A stretch of 64,000 bases of DNA, from contig NZ_QVMO01000003.1 in NCBI RefSeq assembly GCF_010501055.1, positions 47,926 through 111,925 of the forward strand. The letters run 5' to 3'. The DNA comes from Dysgonomonas sp. 521. Its GTDB lineage: Bacteria > Bacteroidota > Bacteroidia > Bacteroidales > Dysgonomonadaceae. A program made the position numbers and the translations under genes. Below, piece by piece: positions 34,546 through 42,912 of this stretch. The first letter of the stretch is position 1; every line of letters begins with the position of its first letter. The notes beneath the pieces were generated by a model. It worked only from the letters and a program-made list of their open reading frames with translations, made no database searches and had not been told where the DNA came from.

Positions 34546-35229
34546 ATGTTGGAATCACTCAAAAAAGAAGTATTTGAAGCAAATCTAGATTTGGTAAAGC
34601 ATGGCCTTGTGATATTTACATGGGGCAATGTTAGCGCGATAGACAGGGAAAAGGGGTTGGTTGTCATAAAGCCATCCGGAGTATCTTATGATACCATGAA
34701 GGCCGATGATATGGTAGTGCTCGACCTGGATGGAAACATCGTGGAAGGAAAGCTGAAACCGTCATCCGACACACCTACACACCTTGTACTATATAAGGCT
34801 TTTCCGAATGTGGGTGGTATCGTGCATACACATTCAACGTATGCTACGGCTTGGGCACAGGCAGGTTGCGATATTCCGAATATTGGGACTACACATGCCG
34901 ATTATTTCAAAGATGAGATTCCCTGCACAAGACAAATGACAAAAGCTGAGATTGAAGGGAAGTATGAACTTGAGACAGGCAATGTCATTGTTGAACGTTT
35001 TTCGGAACTAAACGCAGACTATACACCCGGCGTATTAGTAAACAACCACGGGCCTTTCTCGTGGGGGAAAGACGCGCACACAGCGGTTCACAATGCAGTA
35101 GTACTGGAGCAGGTGGCCAAAATGGCATTTATTTCATTCAACGTTAATCCTCAACTGAAGATGAATGACGAGCTTATTAAAAAGCACTTTTTCAGAAAAC
35201 ATGGTCCGGGTGCCTATTACGGACAGTGA
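34546..35229 (+). CDS. araD: L-ribulose-5-phosphate 4-epimerase
   Basis: 227 residues. Converts L-ribulose 5-phosphate to D-xylulose 5-phosphate, the last step of arabinose catabolism. Class II aldolase fold with [25 protein letters not shown] (phosphate and substrate loops), the zinc-binding HTHS of [17 protein letters not shown], and GTTHADYF containing a further active-site His/Asp. First gene of the ara cluster, 160 bases upstream of araA. The start ATG follows an operator-like cluster by 4 bases. Confidence 0.95.
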   Translation: MLESLKKEVFEANLDLVKHGLVIFTWGNVSAIDREKGLVVIKPSGVSYDTMKADDMVVLDLDGNIVEGKLKPSSDTPTHLVLYKAFPNVGGIVHTHSTYATAWAQAGCDIPNIGTTHADYFKDEIPCTRQMTKAEIEGKYELETGNVIVERFSELNADYTPGVLVNNHGPFSWGKDAHTAVHNAVVLEQVAKMAFISFNVNPQLKMNDELIKKHFFRKHGPGAYYGQ

Positions 35230-35278
35230 AACAGTAAACAGTTAGCAGTCAACAGTCAACAGTAAGAAATTTAGTAAA

Positions 35279-35287
35279 ACACTTATT
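35279..35287 (+). promoter_or_regulatory. Further AATAAGTGT half-site between araD and araA
   Basis: ACACTTATT, the inverse of AATAAGTGT seen in the araD operator cluster, lies 103 bases before the araA ATG and 50 bases after araD. The surrounding spacer also has short AT-rich repeats (AACTCATAAT type). It could be a secondary regulator site. Confidence 0.35.
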
Positions 35288-35389
35288 TATAACTCATAAT
35301 TCATCGCTTGCGTCATTGGCATATTGGCATATTTGCAAATTGGCACATTAATTCATAACTCATAATTTATAATTTAAAAACATAATATC

Positions 35390-36892
35390 ATGGATTTCAA
35401 AGATTTAGAAGTTTGGTTTGTAACCGGAGCACAATTACTTTATGGTGGCGACGCTGTGGTTCAGGTTGATGCACATTCAACTGAAATGGTGAAAGGATTA
35501 AACGATTCAGGCATCCTGCCTATCAAAGTGGTCTATAAAGGTACAGCCAACTCGTCAGCAGAAATATCCGCTATAATGCGCGCCGCTAATGGCGATACCA
35601 AATGTGTGGGTATGATAACATGGATGCACACATTCTCTCCTGCTAAGATGTGGATACATGGCTTACTGGATTATAAGAAACCGTTGCTCCACTTCCATAC
35701 CCAGTACAATAAAGAAATTCCGTGGAATGAAATCGATATGGATTTCATGAACCTGAACCAGTCGGCTCACGGCGACCGCGAATTCGGACATATTACAAGC
35801 CGTCTGCGCAAGCCTCGTAAGGTTGTAGTAGGTTACTGGAAAGATAAAGATACACAAAGCAAGATAGCATCATGGATGCGTGTGTGTGCAGGATGGGCAG
35901 ATTCACAGGATATGCTTATCGTTCGTTTCGGGGATAATATGAACAACGTAGCCGTAACAGACGGCGATAAAGTGGAAGCCGAAATTCGTTTGGGTTATCA
36001 TGTTGACAATGCTCCTATTGCAACTCTGGTTCCCTATATAGAGGCCGTAACTGATGCTGAAATAGATGCGCTTGTTGCAGAATATGAAAAGATATATGAC
36101 TTTGCAGACGACTGCAAAAAAGGTGCGGAAAAACACCAGTTTGTACGCGATGCAGCAGCTCAGGAAATAGGACTTCGCCGCTTCTTGCAGGACAAGGGGG
36201 CTAAGGGTTTCACTACCAGCTTCAACGAACTGGAAGGTATGAAACAATTGATGGGATTCGCTTCTCAGCGCCTGATGGCAGAAGGATACGGATTTGGAGC
36301 CGAAGGAGACTGGAAATCTGCTGCCCTTGTACGCACAATGTGGGTAATGGGACAAGGCCTTCCGGGTGGACAATCGTTCCTTGAAGACTACACATTGAAC
36401 TTCGATGGAGAAAACAGCACTATCCTTCAATCGCATATGCTGGAAATCAATCCGGATATTACAGGCACAAAACCCCGTATCGAAGTACACTTCCTTGGAA
36501 TTGGCGATGCACGTACTTGCGCCCGTCTGGTATTCCAGGCTCACAAGGGAGAAGGTGTTGCTGCTACCATCGTAGATATGGGTAACCGCTTCCGCATGAT
36601 AGTAAACGAAGTAGAGGTACAAGAACCAAAACCGCTTCCTAAACTTCCGGTTGCATGCGCATTGTGGAAACCAATGCCTAACTTTGAGATAGGTGCAGGC
36701 GCTTGGATCATAGCTGGTGGAACTCACCATTCAAGCTTCTCATTCTCTGTTACAACGGAAATGCTCGAAGATTATGCCGAAATAGCAAATATCGAATTGG
36801 TTACAATTGATAAGAACACTACTATAAATAACTTCAAGTTTGAACTAAAAGTCAATGAAGTATACTACTTATTAAATAAAGCGTTAAGCTAA
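35390..36892 (+). CDS. araA: L-arabinose isomerase
   Basis: 500 residues, the normal length. Isomerises L-arabinose to L-ribulose with a divalent metal. Recognised by VWFVTGAQLLYGGDAV at the N-terminus, HTFSPAKMWIHGL, FHTQYNKEIPWNEIDMDFMNLNQSAHGDREFG, and FGAEGDWKSAALVRTMWVM followed by GGQSFLEDYTLNF, which contains active-site Glu residues. Metal-ligand His residues appear in LQSHMLEI and IIAGGTHHSSFS. Cytoplasmic. Second in the ara cluster. Confidence 0.97.
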   Translation: MDFKDLEVWFVTGAQLLYGGDAVVQVDAHSTEMVKGLNDSGILPIKVVYKGTANSSAEISAIMRAANGDTKCVGMITWMHTFSPAKMWIHGLLDYKKPLLHFHTQYNKEIPWNEIDMDFMNLNQSAHGDREFGHITSRLRKPRKVVVGYWKDKDTQSKIASWMRVCAGWADSQDMLIVRFGDNMNNVAVTDGDKVEAEIRLGYHVDNAPIATLVPYIEAVTDAEIDALVAEYEKIYDFADDCKKGAEKHQFVRDAAAQEIGLRRFLQDKGAKGFTTSFNELEGMKQLMGFASQRLMAEGYGFGAEGDWKSAALVRTMWVMGQGLPGGQSFLEDYTLNFDGENSTILQSHMLEINPDITGTKPRIEVHFLGIGDARTCARLVFQAHKGEGVAATIVDMGNRFRMIVNEVEVQEPKPLPKLPVACALWKPMPNFEIGAGAWIIAGGTHHSSFSFSVTTEMLEDYAEIANIELVTIDKNTTINNFKFELKVNEVYYLLNKALS

Positions 36893-36913
36893 AAGATTGT
36901 TTTTTTGAGTATC

Positions 36914-37050
36914 GGGAGTAGTGATACTCCCTTTACTTACTTTAAGCCTCCTGTCCCCCGGAGGGGGAATCAGCAAAAAGGGGGTAAATTTGCAAATACA
37001 AAACGATAGCCTCTCTGGCTTCCCCCTCTGGGGGATTGAGGGGGCCTAAA
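36914..37050. repeat. Palindromes between araA and araB
   Basis: A hairpin GGGAGTA-GTGA-TACTCCC at 36914-36931 is 21 bases after the araA stop. It is followed by an imperfect large inverted repeat of CCTCCTGTCCCCC/GGAGGGGGA and TCCCCCTCTGGGGG/GAGGGGGCC arms (about 36944-37050). It resembles the CCCCC/GGGGG repeats at 57921-58042. It may modulate read-through or stability within the ara messenger. Confidence 0.55.
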
Positions 37051-37061
37051 CTAATATAAAC

Positions 37062-38729
37062 ATGAAATATACTATCGGACTTGATTACGGTTCAGACTCC
37101 TGTCGGGCGGTAATCATTGAAGCACAAACCGGAAAAGAGGTTGCTTCATCAGTAAAATATTACAAGCGTTGGGTGCAGGGTAAATACTGCGATCCTGCTA
37201 ATAACCAGTACAGGCAACATCCTCTGGATTATATAGAAGCACTGGAAGAATCTGTAAAAGAGGCTCTGAGCAAATCCCCGTCAGGCACTGCCGAGGCTGT
37301 GGTTGGTATGTCTTTCGACACTACAGGTTCTACACCGGCATTGATAGATAAAGACGGGCAAATACTGGCTTTGCGTCCTGAATTTGCAGAGAATCCGAAT
37401 GCGATGTTTATCCTCTGGAAAGATCATACAGCCATTAAGGAAGCTGCCAGAATAAACGAAATAGCAAAGAAATGGCCGATTGACTATACAGCCTACGAAG
37501 GTGGAATCTACTCCAGCGAATGGGTATGGGCTAAGGTTGCACATGTATTGAAAGCTGATAAGTCGATTGTGAATGACGCATATAGCTGGGTGGAACATTG
37601 CGACTGGATGCCTGCCCTTATCACAGGAAAGACCAAACCGGCCGAAATAGTTCGCGGGCGTTGTGCTGCCGGACATAAGGCGATGTGGCTGAAAGAATGG
37701 GACGGACTGCCAACAGAAGACTTCTTGGTAGAGATTGCTCCCGAACTGAAAGGATTTAGAGAACACTTGTTCCACGAAACATATACCAGCGATGTGAAGG
37801 TAGGTAACCTTACTCAGGAATGGGCTGACAGGCTTGGACTGACCACGGATGTGGCCGTTGGGGTTGGTGCTTTCGACTGCCACATGGGTGCAGTAGGAGC
37901 CGAGATAGAACCAAAGACATTTGTGCGTGTTATCGGTACTTCCACCTGCGATATTATGGTAGCTTCGTATGAAGATATGCATGGCAAGCTTGTTCCGGGT
38001 ATTTGCGGGCAGGTAGATGGTTCGGTTATTCCGGGCATGATAGGTCTTGAAGCCGGACAGTCGGGATTCGGGGACATCTACGCATGGTTCAAGTCGGTTC
38101 TGGCATGGCCATTCGAAAAGATATTGAAAGAATCGTCACTTGTAGATGAAGCTACAAAGGCTAAATTGATAGAAGAAGCTTTAGACAAAATGATTCCTGA
38201 ACTATCGAAGGAAGCTGCGAAAATACCGACCACAGAAAGTTCCGCATTAGCTATCGACTGGATGAACGGACGCCGTACACCGGATGCCAATCAGATGGTA
38301 AAAGGAACGATCACAGGACTTAACCTGGCTAGTTCGGCTCCGCTTATTTTCAAAGCATTGGTGGAGGCTACTGCTTTTGGTTCTAAGGCCATTGTCGACC
38401 GTTTCCTGGAAAATGGAATTGAAATAGAAAGCGTTATCGGTATCGGTGGCATTTCCCTGAAATCGCCATTGGTGATGCAAACACTTGCTGACGTGCTAGG
38501 TATGCCTATCAAGGTTGCCAAATCTGAGCAGGCCTGTGCATTCGGTGCAGCCATGTTTGCTTCGGTGGCGGCAGGAATCCATCCGGATATCAAAGCTGCG
38601 CAGAAAGCAATGGGACAGGGCTTTGCATTCGAATATAAGCCTGATATGGAAAAACATGAGGTATATATGAAAATATATGCTAAATACCAGAAACTAGGTC
38701 AGTTTACAGAAAAAGAATTATTTCAATAA
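37062..38729 (+). CDS. araB: Ribulokinase
   Basis: 555 residues. Phosphorylates L-ribulose with ATP. FGGY-family sugar kinase: N-terminal GLDYGSDSCRAVIIEAQTGKEVAS, EAVVGMSFDTTGSTPALID, the conserved GVGAFDCHMGAVGAEIEPKTFVRVIGTSTCDIMVA and the C-terminal ATAFGSKAIVDRFLENGIEIESVIGIGGISLKSPLVMQTLADVLGMPI. The GTSTCD block and overall length distinguish ribulokinase from xylulokinase, which is about 500 residues. It lies 169 bases after araA across a repeat. Codon use is similar to its neighbours. Confidence 0.96.
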   Translation: MKYTIGLDYGSDSCRAVIIEAQTGKEVASSVKYYKRWVQGKYCDPANNQYRQHPLDYIEALEESVKEALSKSPSGTAEAVVGMSFDTTGSTPALIDKDGQILALRPEFAENPNAMFILWKDHTAIKEAARINEIAKKWPIDYTAYEGGIYSSEWVWAKVAHVLKADKSIVNDAYSWVEHCDWMPALITGKTKPAEIVRGRCAAGHKAMWLKEWDGLPTEDFLVEIAPELKGFREHLFHETYTSDVKVGNLTQEWADRLGLTTDVAVGVGAFDCHMGAVGAEIEPKTFVRVIGTSTCDIMVASYEDMHGKLVPGICGQVDGSVIPGMIGLEAGQSGFGDIYAWFKSVLAWPFEKILKESSLVDEATKAKLIEEALDKMIPELSKEAAKIPTTESSALAIDWMNGRRTPDANQMVKGTITGLNLASSAPLIFKALVEATAFGSKAIVDRFLENGIEIESVIGIGGISLKSPLVMQTLADVLGMPIKVAKSEQACAFGAAMFASVAAGIHPDIKAAQKAMGQGFAFEYKPDMEKHEVYMKIYAKYQKLGQFTEKELFQ

Positions 38730-38821
38730 ATTAAAAATTAGAAATGAAGAATTAAGAATCGCGCAAAACGGTGATAATCAAATTCTTCATTTTTAATTCT
38801 TCATTTTTAATTAAATATACT

Positions 38822-40567
38822 ATGAATTGGAATTCGCATGAATTTATTTGGCTCGACTGGGTGATTATCGTAGTTGGGATATTGGGCGTATCGTGGGCTG
38901 TGTGGCGTTCGATACAAAAAGACAAGCGTTTGCAGCAGGGCGCCGACAGCGAAGATTACCTCTTTGGTAAAGGTGAACCGTGGTATATCATCGGTGCGGC
39001 TATCTTTGCAGCAAACATCGGTTCGGAGCACCTTGTAGGGCTTGCCGGAACGGGTGCCAAATCGGGAGTAGGTATGGCGCACTGGGAGATGCAAGGATGG
39101 ATGATACTTATTCTGGGATGGCTTTTTGTGCCGTTTTACCAGCTTATGAACAATAAGATGGGGAAAATCATCACAATGCCGGACTTCCTCAAATACCGCT
39201 ATACTCCTAAGACTGGTTCGTGGCTGTCTATCATCACTCTTATCGCATACGTGTTGACTAAAGTGAGTGTAACAGCATTCACCGGAGGTATCTTTATGGA
39301 AAGTCTTCTTGGCTTGCCGTTTTGGTATGGAGCAATTGGCCTGATAGTTCTGACAGGTATCTTTACAGTTCTGGGAGGTATGAAAGGGGTAATGACTCTT
39401 TCTGCTATCCAGACTCCTATCCTTATACTTGGTTCCTTCCTTGTGCTTTTCTTAGGATTAGCAGCCCTCGGGGGTGGTAGTATTACCGAAGGCTGGACTG
39501 CAATGATGGAATTTTCCAGGACACAGAATATAGGAGCAGACGGCGTTGCATATGGTACGAACCACATGTTCCACTTCAATACGGGCGACCCGTTGTATGA
39601 CGACTATCCCGGCTTTTGGGTATTTATCGGAGCATCTATTATCGGTTTCTGGTATTGGTGTACCGACCAGCACATCGTTCAGCGTGTACTTGGACAACGC
39701 AAAGGCGAATCTAATGAAGAAGTAATGAAACGTGCGCGCAGAGGTACTATCGCTGCCGGTTATTTCAAATTGCTGCCTGTGTTTATGTTCCTTATACCAG
39801 GTATGATAGCTGCGGCACTGGCTGCGCGTCCCGACAGTGGCTTCACGCTCAACGACCCAGATACCGCATTCGGTTCGATGGTTAAGTTTGTATTGCCAGC
39901 AGGAGTGAAAGGTATTGTAACCATTGGCTTTATATCGGCATTGGTTGCGTCTTTGGCGGCATTCTTCAACTCTTGCGCTACACTGTTTACAGAAGACTTC
40001 TATAAGCCAATGTTCAAAGGAAAGAGCGAAACTACATACGTAATGGTAGGCCGTGTTGCAACTATGGTTGTAGTGGTACTTGGTATCGTATGGATTCCTA
40101 TCATGATGAGCCTGGGCAGCCTTTACGACTATCTGCAAGGTATCCAGTCACTGCTTGCTCCGGCAATGGTAGCTGTATTTGCATTGGGTATATTCTCCAA
40201 GCGAATTACACCTAAGGCTGGTGAAGTGGGTATGATAGTAGGTTTTATCATTGGTATGGTGCGCTTGCTGACCAATATCTTTACCGATACAGGTAAAGCT
40301 GTGATGACAGGCGGATTCTGGGAAAGTACAACATGGTTTTGGCAGACTAACTGGCTTATCTTCGAGATATGGCTGCTTGTCTTCATCATGTTGCTGATGG
40401 TTGTAGTGTCGTTCTTTACACCGAAACCTACTGCTCAGCAGATAGAAGCTATCACGTTTACAGATGATTATAAAAAACAGATCGGAAAGAGCTGGAACAA
40501 GTGGGATGTTATCGCATCGCTCGGTGTTGTTGCTCTATGTGGATTGTTCTATTGGTATTTCTGGTAA
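38822..40567 (+). CDS. Sodium:solute symporter family sugar transporter
   Basis: 581 residues from the ATG at 38822; the frame is open upstream to 38771 through a low-complexity repeat-like stretch that is unlikely to be translated. It is an SSS-family (SGLT-like) protein with about 13-14 membrane helices: the first (WLDWVIIVVGILGVSWAVW) is at residues 9-27, and GAAIFAANIGSEHLVGLAGTGA carries the sodium/sugar motif. GFWYWCTDQHIVQRVLGQR is the sugar-binding segment typical of SGLT. Presumed to import L-arabinose with sodium, on context with araDAB and the arabinan locus. It is followed by a strong terminator. Confidence 0.93.
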   Translation: MNWNSHEFIWLDWVIIVVGILGVSWAVWRSIQKDKRLQQGADSEDYLFGKGEPWYIIGAAIFAANIGSEHLVGLAGTGAKSGVGMAHWEMQGWMILILGWLFVPFYQLMNNKMGKIITMPDFLKYRYTPKTGSWLSIITLIAYVLTKVSVTAFTGGIFMESLLGLPFWYGAIGLIVLTGIFTVLGGMKGVMTLSAIQTPILILGSFLVLFLGLAALGGGSITEGWTAMMEFSRTQNIGADGVAYGTNHMFHFNTGDPLYDDYPGFWVFIGASIIGFWYWCTDQHIVQRVLGQRKGESNEEVMKRARRGTIAAGYFKLLPVFMFLIPGMIAAALAARPDSGFTLNDPDTAFGSMVKFVLPAGVKGIVTIGFISALVASLAAFFNSCATLFTEDFYKPMFKGKSETTYVMVGRVATMVVVVLGIVWIPIMMSLGSLYDYLQGIQSLLAPAMVAVFALGIFSKRITPKAGEVGMIVGFIIGMVRLLTNIFTDTGKAVMTGGFWESTTWFWQTNWLIFEIWLLVFIMLLMVVVSFFTPKPTAQQIEAITFTDDYKKQIGKSWNKWDVIASLGVVALCGLFYWYFW

Positions 40568-40588
40568 GAAATAGATAAACCGAAATAC

Positions 40589-40632
40589 AAAAGGCCATTT
40601 ACTTTTCCAGTAAATGGCCTTTTATTTTTTTT
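40589..40632 (+). terminator. Terminator of the ara operon
   Basis: AAAAGGCCATTTAC pairs perfectly with GTAAATGGCCTTTT across a 7-base loop, followed by TATTTTTTTT. It lies 22 bases after the symporter stop. Confidence 0.92.
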
Positions 40633-40739
40633 GACCTTTAATGATATCATCTGAATTAGGTGTATCTGTTTCAACCCGAAGGACTTAATCTTCATAACCG
40701 CCTTAAAAGACGCTAAAAAGAGCATAAAAAATTGCTAAG

Positions 40740-40862
40740 AACTATTGGCCAGAACCTGTAATAAAAATTTTCGCTAAAATTTAAACAGGCTCTTAAGTGC
40801 TAACTTAAAATTAGTTTTTCTATCAATAATGTGAATCAAGATCACAGGCGCGAAGCGTATGT
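40740..40862. repeat. Remnant of an AGAAACTG-type element (copy F)
   Basis: AAAATTTAAACAGGCTCT at 40776-40793 is a right-end sequence whose complement begins AGAGCCTG, another variant of the family. No left partner was found within 250 bases. At 40842-40862 the sequence TCACAGGCGCGAAGCGTATG is the inverse of CATACGCTTCGC(T/G)CCTGTGA in copies A and D. It looks like a rearranged or solo-ended copy. Confidence 0.55.
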
Positions 40863-40878
40863 GAAGAATGACTTGAAA

Positions 40879-40939
40879 AAACCAGACCTTCATAACCGCA
40901 GGCGAGCGAAGCGTTGCCTGTGGTTATGAAGGTCTGGTT
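40879..40939. terminator. Long hairpin at the 3' end of the arabinan locus
   Basis: AACCAGACCTTCATAACCGC at 40879-40898 (plus AGGC) pairs with the complementary right arm at 40916-40939, a stem of about 24 bp with one bulge around a CGAGCGAAGCG loop. It lies 46 bases after the stop of the last GH43 gene (minus). No clear T run follows, so RNA end protection is as likely as termination. Confidence 0.6.
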
Positions 40940-40984
40940 CTGTTGGCTGAAAGGCAGGACAAAGTTAAGACCGACTTCCTTATA

Positions 40985-42889
40985 TTATTTCTTCTTTCCC
41001 CAATATGTTTTTGAAGGAGTGTATCCGGCATACACAATGGTCGCTTTACGCGGACTGGCTTCCCAATCTACTTCGCGTTGCAGGTATAGTTCTACGCCAT
41101 TCGCCGTAAGTATCTGGTTCGTTTCATCATAACTCCAGGTGCCTCCTTTCCATGTACCGGCTGTAATCTTATGGTCGGCACTCAGGGTCATCATATTCGC
41201 AGGTCTCTGCTCTCCATAACGATAAGAAAGGTCGATGTGTTCCCAATTGCCCACAAGCTCACTCTCTTTTATTTCGACCTTCGGAACATTCCCGTAACGT
41301 TCTGGCATTACCAACGGCCAGCCATCTGAAGTCCAGCGGATACTGCGCACATGCCCCATCATAATGGCGTTACTTGCATTTATACCCGAAACATTATTCG
41401 GAAAACGACCTTGTGAAGCATAGAACCAGTTACCGGCGCCATCGTCGAACACGGCGCAATGTGAAATCCCTACCCAGCCATGACCTTCCGAGAATTTGTA
41501 CGGATGAGTAACGACAGGTAAGATATCCCCTCCTTCGGTAACGTTTTTACCATCGATGCCTATATATGGGCCATTGATATTGGCAGAACGCGCCACACGG
41601 GTATTGTAAGCTACCGAAAGTTCATCGTAGGCAACGAACAGATAGTAATAGCCTGTTTTGGCATTATATATTATTTCCGGAGCTTCCGAACCTTGCCAGC
41701 GGCCATTGTCTCTTGTTTCTATCAAAGAGCCATAGCCCGAAGCATCGGTAATATCCCACGGCGCAGCCAACCGGGTAAGCGGCAACCCTGTTTGAGCATC
41801 AACCTGCAAGGTAACGATGCCGCTGTGCCACGAACCGTATGTAAGCCAATGCTGCCCTTCCTTCGTAACAGTATAGGTAGGGTCGATCGCGTTGTATTTA
41901 AAATAAGCGAACCAATCGGAAGTAGAAGTGCGCGCCCATCCATCCATCGCCTTATCAGAAGACGAGCAGATTATAAAGCCTTTATCTTCCCATGTATTAC
42001 TTGCAGGGTCTGATGTTTCCATCATACCTATAAAGGCGCGTTCTGTCCACGAATTATCAAAGTTGGCTGCCGTATTGGCCGCGCCTGTCTTGATGTAGTT
42101 GTCTACCACTATACTGTAATACATGCGGTACTTGCCATTGCCCAGATTGCGGGCTACAGGAGCCCAATAGCCGTAGCTGGGATTGTCTATAGCGGCAAGT
42201 CCCTGTGTAGCACGGTACTCGTTGAGCTTGGTTTTTACCCAAGCGGGTGCGGCGGACATTGTAGCGCCAAGGTATTCCCAGTTGACAAGATCTTTGGAAC
42301 GGCGGGCATGAAAATGTCCGTGTCCGTCATGCGCGTTGCCATACGACGCATCGGTCTGATACATGTAGTAATAGCCATCATTGGCCTTCATTACAGTAGG
42401 GTCATGTACATTGGCCAGATTCCACTGGCTACGTTGTGCCCAACCGGCTATTCCTGTATAATTGTCAACATACTCGGGAGCCTTATAGTTAGCCAGTTCG
42501 TCATTTTCGGTAAGGCCGGGAGTAGTGAACGATGTTTCCGCCGAGTAAACAGTAGATTCATTATGTACCATAGCGAATGCCTTTACATAATAGGTCGTAC
42601 CTGCCGACAGGTTGGTCAATTCTCCCCGAATATCCATACCGCTGCCGCTAACTTCGAGTATTTGCTTAAAAACATCTACATTCGGTTCGGTGGAGTAACA
42701 GAATCCCTTCTTTGTAACATTTTGGTTTTCTCCTTTGTAAGAAGAAGACAATGTGACACTGTTATATGTGAGGTTAGCATAACTAACACTCATAACAGAA
42801 ACAGGGGTACTTCCCCCGTCACTATTGTCGTCGCTGCATGCCCAACCGAGCATGCAGAACAACAATATAATTATTTTTATTTTATTCAT
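40985..42889 (-). CDS. GH43 lipoprotein with N-terminal fibronectin-like domain
   Basis: 634 residues. The lipoprotein signal MNKIKIIILLFCMLGWAC has its lipobox Cys at residue 18, and the acidic DDNSD that follows fits surface export. Residues 30-125 form a fibronectin III-like domain. The GH43 five-bladed propeller follows with catalytic base Asp163 (VHDPTVM), pKa modulator Asp336 (NAIDPTY) and acid Glu402 (GSEAPEIIYN). A C-terminal domain at about residues 535-634 (LVGNWEHIDLSYRYGEQ to the end) resembles the lipocalin-like domain seen behind some GH43 arabinanases. It has a paralogue at 54837 with the same C-terminal domain. Probable cell-surface endo-arabinanase. Last gene of the locus. 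Confidence 0.92.
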   Translation of the reverse strand: MNKIKIIILLFCMLGWACSDDNSDGGSTPVSVMSVSYANLTYNSVTLSSSYKGENQNVTKKGFCYSTEPNVDVFKQILEVSGSGMDIRGELTNLSAGTTYYVKAFAMVHNESTVYSAETSFTTPGLTENDELANYKAPEYVDNYTGIAGWAQRSQWNLANVHDPTVMKANDGYYYMYQTDASYGNAHDGHGHFHARRSKDLVNWEYLGATMSAAPAWVKTKLNEYRATQGLAAIDNPSYGYWAPVARNLGNGKYRMYYSIVVDNYIKTGAANTAANFDNSWTERAFIGMMETSDPASNTWEDKGFIICSSSDKAMDGWARTSTSDWFAYFKYNAIDPTYTVTKEGQHWLTYGSWHSGIVTLQVDAQTGLPLTRLAAPWDITDASGYGSLIETRDNGRWQGSEAPEIIYNAKTGYYYLFVAYDELSVAYNTRVARSANINGPYIGIDGKNVTEGGDILPVVTHPYKFSEGHGWVGISHCAVFDDGAGNWFYASQGRFPNNVSGINASNAIMMGHVRSIRWTSDGWPLVMPERYGNVPKVEIKESELVGNWEHIDLSYRYGEQRPANMMTLSADHKITAGTWKGGTWSYDETNQILTANGVELYLQREVDWEASPRKATIVYAGYTPSKTYWGKKK

Positions 42890-42912
42890 GATGTAAAGAT
42901 ATCCATATTTCT

